NCBI RefSeq assembly: GCF_001885945.1
Contig: NZ_JXKQ01000003.1
Coordinates: 1-64,000 of the forward strand
Direction: 5' to 3'
Length of the DNA: 64,000 nucleotides
Source of the DNA: Enterococcus hermanniensis
Lineage (GTDB): Bacteria > Bacillota > Bacilli > Lactobacillales > Enterococcaceae
In this document: positions 52,451 through 61,776 of the stretch, piece after piece
Layout of the letters: the number at the start of each line of letters is the position of its first letter
How positions within the stretch are numbered: position 1 is the first letter of the stretch
The notes under the pieces: generated by a model
The model's input: the letters and a program-made list of their open reading frames with translations, nothing else
Database searches by the model: none
Told to the model about the DNA's origin: nothing
Program-made: the position numbers and the translations under genes

Positions 52451-53026
52451 ATGAATCGTGGATTAAAAGCAGTTGGGATTATTGTTTCAGTGATATTGAT
52501 ATCGGTGTTCTTGATAGTCCTTGCAATCAGTTCTCCATATTTAAGTTTACCATTTGGAATGAAACGTACAGAATTCTTGCTAGGCTCACTGTCAAATTAT
52601 TATTTCCGACAATATCTATTTTGGGTCGCGTTGGTGCTTATTGCTATCTTGTTAATTTTTATCTTATTCCTCATCTTCTATCCGAAGGCAAAACAAACTT
52701 TTGTACTCAAAGAAGACAAAGGTCAATTGACGTTAGATAAAAAAGCAATTGAAGGGTTTGTTCGTTCAAAACTAAATGGTGTGGGCTTCGTCTCATCACC
52801 AAATGTTAAAGTAAGAGCGACAAAAAATAAAATTAAGGTAAAAGTTAAAGGTCAATTAACACGAACTTCTTCTATTATTGGAAAAACAGGAACTTTAATG
52901 GAAGAAATCCAACGAGAATTACAAGATATTTTAGGTAGCCAAGAAAAAGTTAAAGTTGATATCACATTTGCAAAATATGATGATGAGCATGATAAAAATG
53001 AAGCAAATCGCTCACGAGTAGAATAG
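52451..53026 (+). CDS. amaP: Alkaline shock membrane anchor protein AmaP
   Basis: A 191-residue membrane protein with two N-terminal helices (about 7-30 and 52-76) and a cytoplasmic domain (about 85-175) ending KVDITFAKYDDEHDKNE. In Staphylococcus AmaP anchors Asp23 to the membrane, and the order amaP-DUF2273-asp23 is the same here. AAGGAGGTG precedes the ATG. First gene of the four-gene stress operon. Confidence 0.9.
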   Translation: MNRGLKAVGIIVSVILISVFLIVLAISSPYLSLPFGMKRTEFLLGSLSNYYFRQYLFWVALVLIAILLIFILFLIFYPKAKQTFVLKEDKGQLTLDKKAIEGFVRSKLNGVGFVSSPNVKVRATKNKIKVKVKGQLTRTSSIIGKTGTLMEEIQRELQDILGSQEKVKVDITFAKYDDEHDKNEANRSRVE

Positions 53027-53037
53027 GAGGGAGTTCC

Positions 53038-53238
53038 ATGAAAAAAATATATGAACAATATAAACTCCCGATTATTTTCGGGGGACTAGGTTTGATACTT
53101 GCTATCTTGTTTGTTTCTATTGGCTTCTTTAAAACTTTGTTAATTATCATTTTAACTGGTTTAGGAGTGGCTCTTGGGTTCTATCTTGAACAAACGGGCT
53201 TGTTAAATGAATTTTTTAATCAGCGAGAAAACAAATAA
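53038..53238 (+). CDS. DUF2273 small membrane protein
   Basis: A 66-residue protein with two close membrane helices (about 12-32 and 33-52; IIFGGLGLILAILFVSIGFFKT and GLGVALGFYLEQTG) and a short basic tail. The DUF2273 family almost always lies between amaP and asp23/gls24 genes. It starts 11 bases after the amaP stop, behind AGGAGGGAG. Its role is presumably in anchoring the Asp23/Gls24 complex. Confidence 0.9.
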   Translation: MKKIYEQYKLPIIFGGLGLILAILFVSIGFFKTLLIIILTGLGVALGFYLEQTGLLNEFFNQRENK

Positions 53239-53296
53239 ATTATTTTTACTTACTAAAAAATGAATTAGAATTTTAAACAAGACGGAGGAATTTATA

Positions 53297-53920
53297 ATGG
53301 CTAACAATTTTGAAAACAATAATTTGAATCAAACTCCAGGTGTTGCTGGACAAACAAGAGCGCAACACGCAGCTAATCCCAATTTTAAGGATACTACAAA
53401 AAATGATCGTGCAGATAATGTCAAAGGTGAATTGACTTATGACGACAAAGTTATTCAAAAAATCGTGGGTAAAGCGGTTGAACAAATCGATGGCTTGCTA
53501 ACTGTTGATGGCGGATTTTTCTCTAATATCGCTGAAAAATTAGTCAATACCGATAACGTAACTGCGGGCATCGAAACAGAAGTCGGCAAAAAACAAGTTG
53601 CTGTGGATATGGATGTTGTGATTGAGTATGGACGTGATATTCCAGCGATCGATAATCAAATTAAAAAAGTTATCACAGATGAAGTTGCACACATGACACA
53701 TCTCGAAGTTATCGAAGTGAATGTAAATGTTGTCGATATCAAGTCAAGAGCTGAGTATGAAGATGAGAGTGAAACGGTTCAAGATAAAGTAACTGGAGCC
53801 GCAAAAACAACAGGTCAATTTGCTTCTAAGCAAACAGATAAAGCTAAAAATGCGGTAAGCCGAGGCACGAACAAAGCACAAGCAAAAATAGAAGAAAATC
53901 GTGAACCTCGAGTACAATAA
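53297..53920 (+). CDS. gls24: Gls24 / Asp23-family alkaline shock protein
   Basis: A 207-residue protein. The Asp23 domain (about 45-155) has GELTYDDKVIQKIVGKAVEQIDGLL, VAVDMDVVIEYGRDIPAI and VEVNVNVVDIKSRAEYE. The N-terminus is Asn/Gln-rich and disordered, and the C-terminus is a Lys/Ala-rich helix (TDKAKNAVSRGTNKAQAK). In Enterococcus faecalis Gls24 is a glucose-starvation and bile-salt stress protein linked to virulence. Third gene of the operon. Confidence 0.95.
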   Translation: MANNFENNNLNQTPGVAGQTRAQHAANPNFKDTTKNDRADNVKGELTYDDKVIQKIVGKAVEQIDGLLTVDGGFFSNIAEKLVNTDNVTAGIETEVGKKQVAVDMDVVIEYGRDIPAIDNQIKKVITDEVAHMTHLEVIEVNVNVVDIKSRAEYEDESETVQDKVTGAAKTTGQFASKQTDKAKNAVSRGTNKAQAKIEENREPRVQ

Positions 53921-53946
53921 AAAAATAAGATAGAGGAGGAATTATC

Positions 53947-54195
53947 ATGGGTTTAATTTGGTCATTAATCGTAGGCGCTATTATTGGTGTGATTGCAGGA
54001 GCGATCACTGGAAGAGGTAACAGCATGGGCTGGATTGCTAATATCATTGCTGGTTTAGTCGGTTCTGCTTTAGGTCAAGCGTTATTAGGTAGTTGGGGAC
54101 CATCACTAGCAGGTATGGCTTTAGTTCCTTCAATTATTGGAGCTGTTATTTTAGTCTTAATTGTTTCACTTATTTTAGGTAGATCAAAAGCCTAA
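53947..54195 (+). CDS. glsB: GlsB / YeaQ/YmgE-family membrane protein
   Basis: An 82-residue protein with three membrane helices and the Gly-rich loop GAITGRGNSMGWIANIIAGLVGSALG typical of the transglycosylase-associated (YeaQ/YmgE) family. In E. faecalis glsB is co-transcribed with gls24 and contributes to bile tolerance. It starts 26 bases after the gls24 stop, behind GAGGAGG, and ends the stress operon. Confidence 0.93.
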   Translation: MGLIWSLIVGAIIGVIAGAITGRGNSMGWIANIIAGLVGSALGQALLGSWGPSLAGMALVPSIIGAVILVLIVSLILGRSKA

Positions 54196-54299
54196 TTATT
54201 GATTTTTAGAAGAATAATAGCAAACAATCACTAAAATATTTATGTTGAAATGATTAAAATTGGTCAATGTAGACTTGCTTTAAATTTCAAAAGTATGAT

Positions 54300-54332
54300 A
54301 CCCTCGTGTTCTTATAAGAAGAGCACGGGGGT
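54300..54332 (+). terminator. Terminator after glsB
   Basis: CCCTCGTGTTCTT (54301-54313) pairs with AAGAGCACGGGGG (54319-54331) with a few wobble pairs. T residues follow (TATTATTTA). Confidence 0.8.
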
Positions 54333-54490
54333 ATTATTTATGTAACTTTAATAGTATAGGGTTATTTATGATGATATACTATCCCTGAAATTCATTTTTT
54401 TATACAAACTAATTATACTTATATAAAGAAACCACTATAGTACATAAAAAGAGACTGCTTTTTAAATAAACGACAGGGAGTGATAACGAG

Positions 54491-55498
54491 ATGGTAACGA
54501 GTAAAGATGTTGCAAAAGCAGCCAATGTTTCTCATATGACTGTTTCAAGAGCTTTTCAACCAAACAGTAGCATCAAAAAAGACACGCGAGAAAAAGTTTT
54601 AGCAGTTGCAAAAAAATTGAATTATATCCCCAATTATAATGCTAAAAGTTTAGTCATGAATCGGAATTTTTCAATTGGGCTCTTTTTTAGTTCGATGGAA
54701 GGAACCTCAGAAGTTTTTTTAGGGGATTTGGTTAATCAAATCTATCAACAATTGCCTCATAATTATTTATTATCAGTCAATAGTATCGATAAGATGAATA
54801 TTAATGGTGCAAAGAACTCACTCATTGAAGCAGTGATCGGCCGTTTTGATGGTGTCATCATAGCGACTCAATCCGAAAAAGATGATGCATTTATTGACTA
54901 TCTACATAAATTAAATTTGCCTATCGTGGTAATGAATCGATACATAGAAAATACAGAAATTTATAATGTATCAACGAATGAGTCTGTTGGTATTCAAGAA
55001 ATGGTCGATTATTTAGTTGAATGTGGTATCAAGACTGTTGGAACGATCAAAGGATTTTCTAGTTTTTCTTCTGCTAAAAAGCGATATCAAAAATTAGTAG
55101 AAGCTTGTAATCATGCTGGAATTACCATCGTTCATTCGGCAATCGAAGAAGGAAAATATACACTTGCAAGTGGTTATGAAGCCATGAAAAAAATTATTGC
55201 AAATAATGACGTCTTGCCAGAAGTAATCGTTTGCGGCAATGATGATATGGCGATTGGAGCCATCAAAGCATGTAATGAAGAGCGTTATTTGGTTCCGAAT
55301 GAGCTTGCGATTATTGGATTTGATGATACTAACTATGCGAAGTATATGAATCCCGCATTAACGACAATCCATAAGCCTTATCGAGAAATGGCTCAAAAAT
55401 CAATGGAGATTTTATTAGATTTATTAGAAGAAAAAGCGCCTAAAAAATACAAATATAATATCGATAGCGGATTAATAGTTCGTGATTCTGTAAGATAA
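54491..55498 (+). CDS. LacI-family regulator of the galacturonate operon
   Basis: A 335-residue LacI/GalR protein. The HTH is VTSKDVAKAANVSHMTVSRAFQPNSSIKKDTREKV, and the hinge helix IPNYNAKSLV follows. The periplasmic-binding-like effector domain (about 60-330) ends in the family's ALTTIHKPYREMAQKSMEIL. It lies directly upstream of the uxa genes in the same direction, and three LacI-type palindromes are near uxaB and uxaA. The inducer is probably galacturonate or a pathway intermediate. Confidence 0.92.
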   Translation: MVTSKDVAKAANVSHMTVSRAFQPNSSIKKDTREKVLAVAKKLNYIPNYNAKSLVMNRNFSIGLFFSSMEGTSEVFLGDLVNQIYQQLPHNYLLSVNSIDKMNINGAKNSLIEAVIGRFDGVIIATQSEKDDAFIDYLHKLNLPIVVMNRYIENTEIYNVSTNESVGIQEMVDYLVECGIKTVGTIKGFSSFSSAKKRYQKLVEACNHAGITIVHSAIEEGKYTLASGYEAMKKIIANNDVLPEVIVCGNDDMAIGAIKACNEERYLVPNELAIIGFDDTNYAKYMNPALTTIHKPYREMAQKSMEILLDLLEEKAPKKYKYNIDSGLIVRDSVR

Positions 55499-55607
55499 AA
55501 ATGAGGAACTCAAAGACTAGGTAAATAGAAATATTTGCACTAGTTTTTATTTTTTCAAAAAAGTTATTGATTTCACAATAAAATGATGATAAGCTCTTCC
55601 TAACAAA

Positions 55608-55621
55608 TGTTCACGCTAACA
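55608..55621 (+). promoter_or_regulatory. LacI-type operator 1
   Basis: TGTTCACGCTAACA is a near-palindrome centred on CG. It has the same half-sites as the operators at 55661 and 60152. Confidence 0.75.
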
Positions 55622-55660
55622 AAGATGAATGTAAAGTATTGAAATATTTTTTTACAGCTA

Positions 55661-55676
55661 TTGTTAACGTTAACAA
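55661..55676 (+). promoter_or_regulatory. LacI-type operator 2, perfect palindrome
   Basis: TTGTTAACGTTAACAA is a perfect 16-bp palindrome with the central CG typical of LacI-family sites, 24 bases before the uxaB start. Its centre is 54 bases from that of operator 1, about five helical turns. Confidence 0.85.
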
Positions 55677-55699
55677 AGAAGAATGTTAGGAGCAACTGC

Positions 55700-57118
55700 A
55701 TGAAAAAAATTACGGAAATTAAAATGGATAAAAAAGTTTTACCTACAAAAATAATTCAATTTGGCGAAGGAAACTTTTTACGAGCATTTATTGATTGGCA
55801 GATTCAACAGATGAATAATCAACAATTATTTAATGGAGGAATAACGATTGTTCAACCAATTGAAAATGGAATGATCGATCATTTAGAAGCGCAAAAAAAT
55901 CTTTATACTGTAACATTAGAAGGATTGTTAGATGGAGATAAAGTTCAAAGTGATGAAGTGATCACAGCAATCAATAACACAATTAACCCCTATACAAATT
56001 TTTCAGATTACTTAAAACTTGCTGAAGAGGACACAATTGAAGTTATTTTTTCAAATACTACTGAAGCAGGCATTACTTATGATGAAACAGATAAAAAAGA
56101 GGCTGCACCCGCAAAATCCTATCCGGGTAAATTAACTCAATTATTATACAAACGATTCGAATTAGGGAAGCCGGGTTTTCATATCATCCCATGTGAATTG
56201 ATTAACTATAATGGAGAAAAATTGAAAGAAATCATTTTAAACTATGCTGATTTATGGAATCTAGGTGTGGTATTTAAAGAATGGATCGCAAAGGAAAATT
56301 ATTTTTATGGCACATTAGTTGATCGAATTGTTCCGGGATTTCCTCATGAAAATAAAGAAGAAGTATTTGAGCGGATTGGTTACGAAGACAATATGTTAGT
56401 CAAAGCAGAGGCTTTCTTACTCTTTGTGATTGAAGGAAATAAAAAATTAGCCGAAGTTTTACCATTTAAAGAAGCAGGATTAAATGTAATCATTACCGAT
56501 AATATGCAACCATATCGTGAACGAAAGGTCAGATTGTTAAACGGACCACATACGACCATGACACCATTAGGTCTATTGGCTGGGATTGACACTGTGGGCT
56601 CCGTTATGAATGATATAGATTTTGCTCCATTTATCCACGATGAAATGACGAAAGAGATCTCACCAATCATTGATTTACCAAAAGAGGAACTTGCTTCTTA
56701 CTGCGAAGCAATCAAAGAACGTTTCGAAAATCCATTTGTTCACCATGAGTTGCAGTCGATCGCCTTAAACAGCATTTCAAAATACAAAACAAGATTGTTG
56801 CCGGGAGTCATTCAAACACTGAACGAAACAAATCAAGTGCCACAGCGGATGGTTGCGGCATTGGCAGCCTTGCTAGTTATCTATGGTAATTACGATGAAA
56901 TCGCCGTTCAACCTGTGGATGGGGAAGAGACAATCGCTAAATTTAAAGAAATGAAGACGTCAAATGATTATGTACACACGGTATTGAGCGATCAAGAACT
57001 TTGGGGAGAAGACTTGACTAACTACCCTGAGTTAGAGAAGACAGTAAAAAATGATGTCGCGGTTATCTTGACGCAAGGTGCACGCAAATTAGTACAGAAC
57101 ATAAATCAAAATTCATAA
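55700..57118 (+). CDS. uxaB: Tagaturonate reductase (altronate oxidoreductase)
   Basis: A 472-residue NAD-dependent polyol dehydrogenase that reduces tagaturonate to altronate. The ATG at 55700 follows TTAGGAG. IIQFGEGNFLRAFIDWQIQQMN is the N-terminal cofactor region. LLNGPHTTMTPLGLLAGIDTVGSVM and KYKTRLLPGVIQTL are the UxaB/UxuB active-site segments (Lys and Asn/His). It heads the operon; the next gene is uxaC. UxaB rather than UxuB is favoured because the partner dehydratase is UxaA-like. Confidence 0.93.
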   Translation: MKKITEIKMDKKVLPTKIIQFGEGNFLRAFIDWQIQQMNNQQLFNGGITIVQPIENGMIDHLEAQKNLYTVTLEGLLDGDKVQSDEVITAINNTINPYTNFSDYLKLAEEDTIEVIFSNTTEAGITYDETDKKEAAPAKSYPGKLTQLLYKRFELGKPGFHIIPCELINYNGEKLKEIILNYADLWNLGVVFKEWIAKENYFYGTLVDRIVPGFPHENKEEVFERIGYEDNMLVKAEAFLLFVIEGNKKLAEVLPFKEAGLNVIITDNMQPYRERKVRLLNGPHTTMTPLGLLAGIDTVGSVMNDIDFAPFIHDEMTKEISPIIDLPKEELASYCEAIKERFENPFVHHELQSIALNSISKYKTRLLPGVIQTLNETNQVPQRMVAALAALLVIYGNYDEIAVQPVDGEETIAKFKEMKTSNDYVHTVLSDQELWGEDLTNYPELEKTVKNDVAVILTQGARKLVQNINQNS

Positions 57119-57136
57119 TAATAAGGAGAAAATGCT

Positions 57137-58550
57137 ATGTTTTTAGATCAAGATTTTTTATTAACTACGGATATTGCAAAAAAACTCTTTAACGAGTACG
57201 CAAAAGAAATGCCAATCATCGATTATCATTGCCACTTAAACCCAAAAGAAATCTATGAAGATAAAAACTTCAATAATATCACGGAAGCTTGGCTGACAGA
57301 AGGAAATAATTTTGGTGATCATTATAAATGGCGACTAATGCGAGCAAATGGTGTACCGGAGGAATTGATCACTGGAAATGGTGATCCTTATGAAAAATTT
57401 TTAGCCTTTGCTGAGGTGCTAGAAAAAGCTTATGGCAATCCAATTTTTGAATGGTGTCATCTTGAATTGAGACGTTTCTTTGATATCGAGACTGTTTTAA
57501 CAACAGAAACAGCTCCAGAAATTTGGGAAGAAGCAAATAAAAAATTAGCTGAATCTTCTTTTTCAAGAAAAAGTCTAATTCGAAATATGAACGTGAAAGC
57601 CCTATCGACTACCGATGATCCAATCGATGATTTACATTACCATGAACTGTTGAAAGTGCAAGAAAATGAAAATGGATTTAAAGTGATCCCTGGTTTTAGA
57701 CCGGACAAGGCATTAAATATCCATAAAACTGATTTTTCTGAATATATCGATCGTTTGAGTGAAGTTAGTGGTATCAAAATAAATCAATTCAAAGATGTGG
57801 TAAATGCGTTAGAAAAACGAGTGGAGTATTTTGAAAAATACGGCTGTACCATATGTGATCATGCATTAGACAGTATGGATTATCAAGAAGCAACAGTTGA
57901 AGAATTAAATGAAATCTTAGGTAAAGCGCTTCATAATCAATCATTGAGTTCAAAAGAAGTCGCACAATATCGTTCAGCATTATTAGTTTCACTGATTAAA
58001 GTTTATGCAGAGCATGATTGGACGATGCAATACCATATGCATGCTCTTAGAAACTTGAATTCAACGACTTTCAAACGCATGGGGGCAGATACAGGATATG
58101 ATGCGATCAATGATGAAACGGTGGCTGTTCTTAGGTAAATTATTAGACGCCGGTTATAAAGAAGGGGAGTTACCAAAAACAATCATCTATTCGTTGAATC
58201 AAAATGATTGGATGCAGTTACTGACGGTCATGGGCTGTTTCCAAGGCGGAATGAAACAAAAAATCCAATTTGGAACCGCATGGTGGTTCAACGATACTAG
58301 AGCAGGGATGCGTAATCAATTACAACTACTGATGGAACAAAGTTTATTAGGTAATTTTATTGGTATGCTGACTGATTCTCGTAGTTTCTTAAGTTATCCC
58401 CGCCACGAATATTTCCGTCGTGTGTTGTGTGAGTTGATTGGGGAAATGGTTGAGCGAGGCCAAATTCCTAATGATGAAAAGCGTTTAGGAAAAATGGTCC
58501 AAGATATCAGTTTCAACAATGCCGATGAATATTTTGGCTTTTTAAAATAA
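57137..58550 (+). pseudogene. uxaC: Uronate isomerase, frameshifted
   Basis: UxaC turns galacturonate into tagaturonate (and glucuronate into fructuronate). The first frame (57137-58138, 333 residues) has DYHCHLNPKEIYED at the metal site. It stops just after DETVAV. The rest of the enzyme ([23 protein letters not shown] to [14 protein letters not shown]) continues in another frame up to 58550. The slip is at GTTCTTAGG near 58126-58134; two missing T residues (GTTTCTTTAGG) or one extra base would restore 470-471 codons, the normal length. Everything else looks intact, so a sequencing error or a recent mutation are both possible. Confidence 0.88.
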
Positions 58551-58559
58551 TTGTCTTTG

Positions 58560-58594
58560 ACGAGACAGATAGATATAGCGACTGTTTGTCTCGT
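58560..58594 (+). terminator. Intercistronic hairpin
   Basis: ACGAGACA (58560-58567) pairs with TGTCTCGT (58587-58594), with T-rich sequence after it. It may attenuate or protect the downstream transporter message. Confidence 0.55.
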
Positions 58595-58609
58595 TTAAAA
58601 TTTTATTAG

Positions 58610-60109
58610 GTGAAAACAGGTGCTTTAAATCAAGAAGGAAAGAAGAAGGAAACAAATGTAGGAAATAAAACTAGGATTCCAAAACCAGGAGCCCCAGTAG
58701 CTAAAGTGAGCAATGGTAAATTGTCTTGGAAAGAAAAAATCGCTTATGGTTTTGGAGATTTTGGGAATGGCTTTATGTTTGACTTAGGTCAAGCCTATTT
58801 AACTAAATTTTTTACAGATGTAGCAATGATCGCTCCTGGAATTGTCGGTACTATCTTTGCAGTTACTAAAATTTTCGATGCGTTTATGGATCCTTTAGCA
58901 GGTTCGTTTATCGATGGCCGTAAGAAGATTAGCCATCGAGGGAAGTTCCGTCCAGTTATGATGGTCTCCGCCTGTGTTTTAGCAGTATTAACCGTCGTTA
59001 CCTTTACAATGCCTAACATTTCAATGAAAGGTAAAATTATATACGCATTATTGACCTATATGGCTTGGGGCGTTGTCTATAGTTTTACAAATGTTCCCTA
59101 CGGATCACTTGCCTCCGTCATGACTAGAAATGTTGAAGATCGTGCCGAGTTAGCAACGACAAGACAAGCGGGTTCTTTAGGGGCGCAGTTAGTAACGGGA
59201 GTCGCGTTTATACCAATCGTGATGATGTTTACGAATCATGGTGGCAAACCTAGTGCTCATGGGTATACAATTGCAGCTTTAGTAATGGCTGTAGCGGGTG
59301 TTTTAGGTTTTGTCGTTTGTTATTTAGGAACGCGTGAACATGTCAAAGTAAATCGTCAAGCATCAGATACGAAACGCGAGGGCTTCAAAGAATATACCAA
59401 AGTAATTTTCACGAATAAACCTTTAGGTGCCATGATTTTATTAACATTATTTACGATATCTGCTATGAATACGAATAATACAATGATGGTTTATTTCTGC
59501 CAATATAATTTAGGAAACTTAGCATTACAGCCAATTGTTAACGGTATCATGATGGGGGCATCAGTCGTGGCGATTCTTTTGATCCCAACTTTAGTAAAAC
59601 GTTTCGGTAAAAAACAAACAGCAATTGTTTCATTTATTATTGGTGCGGTTGCTAATGGTCTAAACTTCATTTTGCCAACTAATATTATCACCTTTATTCT
59701 TTTAGTAACGATTGGTTATGTCGCTTTAGCAATTCCCAATGGTATCACCTGGGCCTTTGTGTCAGATGTGATTGATTATGGGGAATGGCATACAGGAATT
59801 AGAAAAGAAGGAATCACTTACGCGGCATTCAACTTCTCAAGAAAATTAGCGCAATCATTAGCAGCAATTATTTCAGCAGGAATTTTGGGCTTAACAGGTT
59901 ATATTGCTAATGAACATCAATCAGCCAGTACATTATTAGGAATAAAAAGTGCCATGACGCTATATCCAGCAATCGCATTAGTTATGGCTGCGATCATCAT
60001 CTTCTTCTTATATGGATTATCAGATGATAAATATCGTCAAATCGCTGAAGACCTTTCTAATGGACGTTGGGAACATGGACTTATCGGTGAAAGTAAAAAA
60101 GAAGATTAA
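58610..60109 (+). CDS. GPH-family sugar / hexuronate cation symporter, start uncertain
   Basis: About 485-499 residues with 12 predicted helices. KIAYGFGDFGNGFMFDLG and TKIFDAFMDPLAGSFIDGRKK are hallmarks of the glycoside-pentoside-hexuronide family. It would import galacturonate for this operon. The frame's own first start is GTG 58610, without a ribosome site. An ATG at 58656 has AAGGA five bases before it but reads ATG-TAG; one added base after ATG would give an ideal start in frame. The 5' end may therefore be damaged. Confidence 0.88.
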   Translation: MKTGALNQEGKKKETNVGNKTRIPKPGAPVAKVSNGKLSWKEKIAYGFGDFGNGFMFDLGQAYLTKFFTDVAMIAPGIVGTIFAVTKIFDAFMDPLAGSFIDGRKKISHRGKFRPVMMVSACVLAVLTVVTFTMPNISMKGKIIYALLTYMAWGVVYSFTNVPYGSLASVMTRNVEDRAELATTRQAGSLGAQLVTGVAFIPIVMMFTNHGGKPSAHGYTIAALVMAVAGVLGFVVCYLGTREHVKVNRQASDTKREGFKEYTKVIFTNKPLGAMILLTLFTISAMNTNNTMMVYFCQYNLGNLALQPIVNGIMMGASVVAILLIPTLVKRFGKKQTAIVSFIIGAVANGLNFILPTNIITFILLVTIGYVALAIPNGITWAFVSDVIDYGEWHTGIRKEGITYAAFNFSRKLAQSLAAIISAGILGLTGYIANEHQSASTLLGIKSAMTLYPAIALVMAAIIIFFLYGLSDDKYRQIAEDLSNGRWEHGLIGESKKED

Positions 60110-60151
60110 CTAGTTAACAAAGGAAGAATACTCAATGAGTGTTCTTCCATA

Positions 60152-60165
60152 TGTTAACGTGAACA
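60152..60165 (+). promoter_or_regulatory. LacI-type operator 3, before uxaA
   Basis: TGTTAACGTGAACA is a palindrome with one mismatched pair. It lies 29 bases before the uxaA start, pointing to a second regulated promoter inside the cluster. Confidence 0.8.
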
Positions 60166-60193
60166 CTTATTTCAGTTATGGAGGGATCAAACG

Positions 60194-61710
60194 ATGAACG
60201 GTGTGATGGAAAATAAAAGTGCAATAAAAGATATCATGGAGTTGAATCCCTGTGACAATGTTGTTGTAGCACTTCATCCAATAAAAAAAGGAACAATGAT
60301 TAGTGAAGGCGAATTAGCTTTAAACGTAATAAATGATATTCCGCAAGGGCATAAAATTGCCTTGTGCGATTTGAAGAAAGATGAAGACGTGATTAAATAC
60401 GGTGCGTCGATCGGTCATGTCACTACAGATGTCAAACAAGGGGAATGGCTACACACACATAATGTAAAAACCAATCTAAATGATGAGCTAGAATACAGTT
60501 ATGAGCCAGAATTACGCACAATTACATACCCAAAAGCAGCAGGAACATTCCAAGGTTATCGTAGAAAGAATGGAAAAGTTGGCATTAGGAATGATCTATT
60601 TATTGTTCCAACAGTTGGTTGTGTCAACGGGATTGCTGAGCGTATCGTTGAGTTGTTCAAGCTCAATCATCCAACAATCGCACCCTTCGATAATATTACG
60701 ATTTTAAAACATCCTTATGGTTGTTCACAATTAGGAAATGATCACGAAAATACACGGAAGATTTTAGCAGATGCAGTCAAACATCCAAATGCGGGGGGTG
60801 TTCTAGTATTTGGTTTAGGATGTGAAAACAATACAGTTGATGGGTTTCGCGAATTATTAGGAGAGGTCGATCCTGATCGAGTAAAATTCTTAGTCGCTCA
60901 AAAAGTCGAAGATGAAATTATTACAGGTGCAAACTTATTAGAAGAAATATATCAAGCAGCTAGAAAGGATCACCGTGAAGAGATTCCTTTAGCTGAATTA
61001 AAAATAGGGTTGAAATGCGGAGGTTCAGATGGTTTTTCGGGAATCACTGCGAATCCATTATTAGGGATGTTTTCTGATTTCTTGATTTCTCAAGGGGGAA
61101 GTACTGTCTTAACAGAAGTTCCCGAGATGTTTGGTGCAGAACAACTATTGATGGCTCGGGCAGAAAATCAAGAAGTATTTGAAAATATCGTTGATCTGAT
61201 TAATGACTTCAAGCATTACTTTACGAATTATGGCGAACCTATCTATGAGAATCCTTCTCCAGGAAATAAAGAGGGGGGATCACGACATTAGAAGACAAAT
61301 CCCTTGGTTGTACACAAAAAGCGGGAACTGCTCCAGTAGTTGATGTCTTGAATTACGGAGAAAAACTGAGAAAAACAGGTCTGAGTTTGTTAGAAGGTCC
61401 GGGCAATGATTTAGTAGCAGCGAGCAATTTAGCTTCGGCAGATTGTCAATTGGTCTTATTTACAACCGGAAGAGGAACACCTTTTGGATCTTATGTCCCG
61501 ACGATGAAAGTCGCAACCAACAATGAAATCTTTCAGGCGAAACCTCATTGGATGGATTTCAACGCAGGAAGATTATTGAATGAGGATAAAGAACGTGTTT
61601 TGACTGATTTTATCGCTAAAATAATTGCTGTTGCCAGCGGAGAAGAAACACGAAATGAGGAAAATAATTTTAGAGAAATTGCCATTTTCAAAAATGGAGT
61701 CACATTATAA
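60194..61710 (+). pseudogene. uxaA: Altronate dehydratase, frameshifted
   Basis: UxaA dehydrates altronate to 2-keto-3-deoxygluconate. The first frame (365 residues) contains the SAF domain (about 20-100), GYRRKNGKVGIRNDLFIVPTVGCVNGIAERIV and LKHPYGCSQLG. It stops after NKEGGSRH at a run of six G (61263-61268). One more G restores EGGITTLEDKSLGCTQKAGTAPVVDVLNYGEKL and leads into the second frame (to 61710), which ends the enzyme. The corrected length is 505 codons, normal for UxaA. The ATG at 60194 has GGAGGGA upstream. Confidence 0.88.
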
Positions 61711-61776
61711 AAAAATTGTAGGATAAAATCTTAAAAATATTCTTGGTAGCTCTTGTTAGGAAGAAAGGGATTCATT

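Noticed and set aside
52354-52740. 128-codon frame overlapping the start of amaP
   Set aside because: It is out of frame with amaP, lacks a ribosome site and shows no domain, while amaP has AAGGAGGTG and a conserved neighbourhood.
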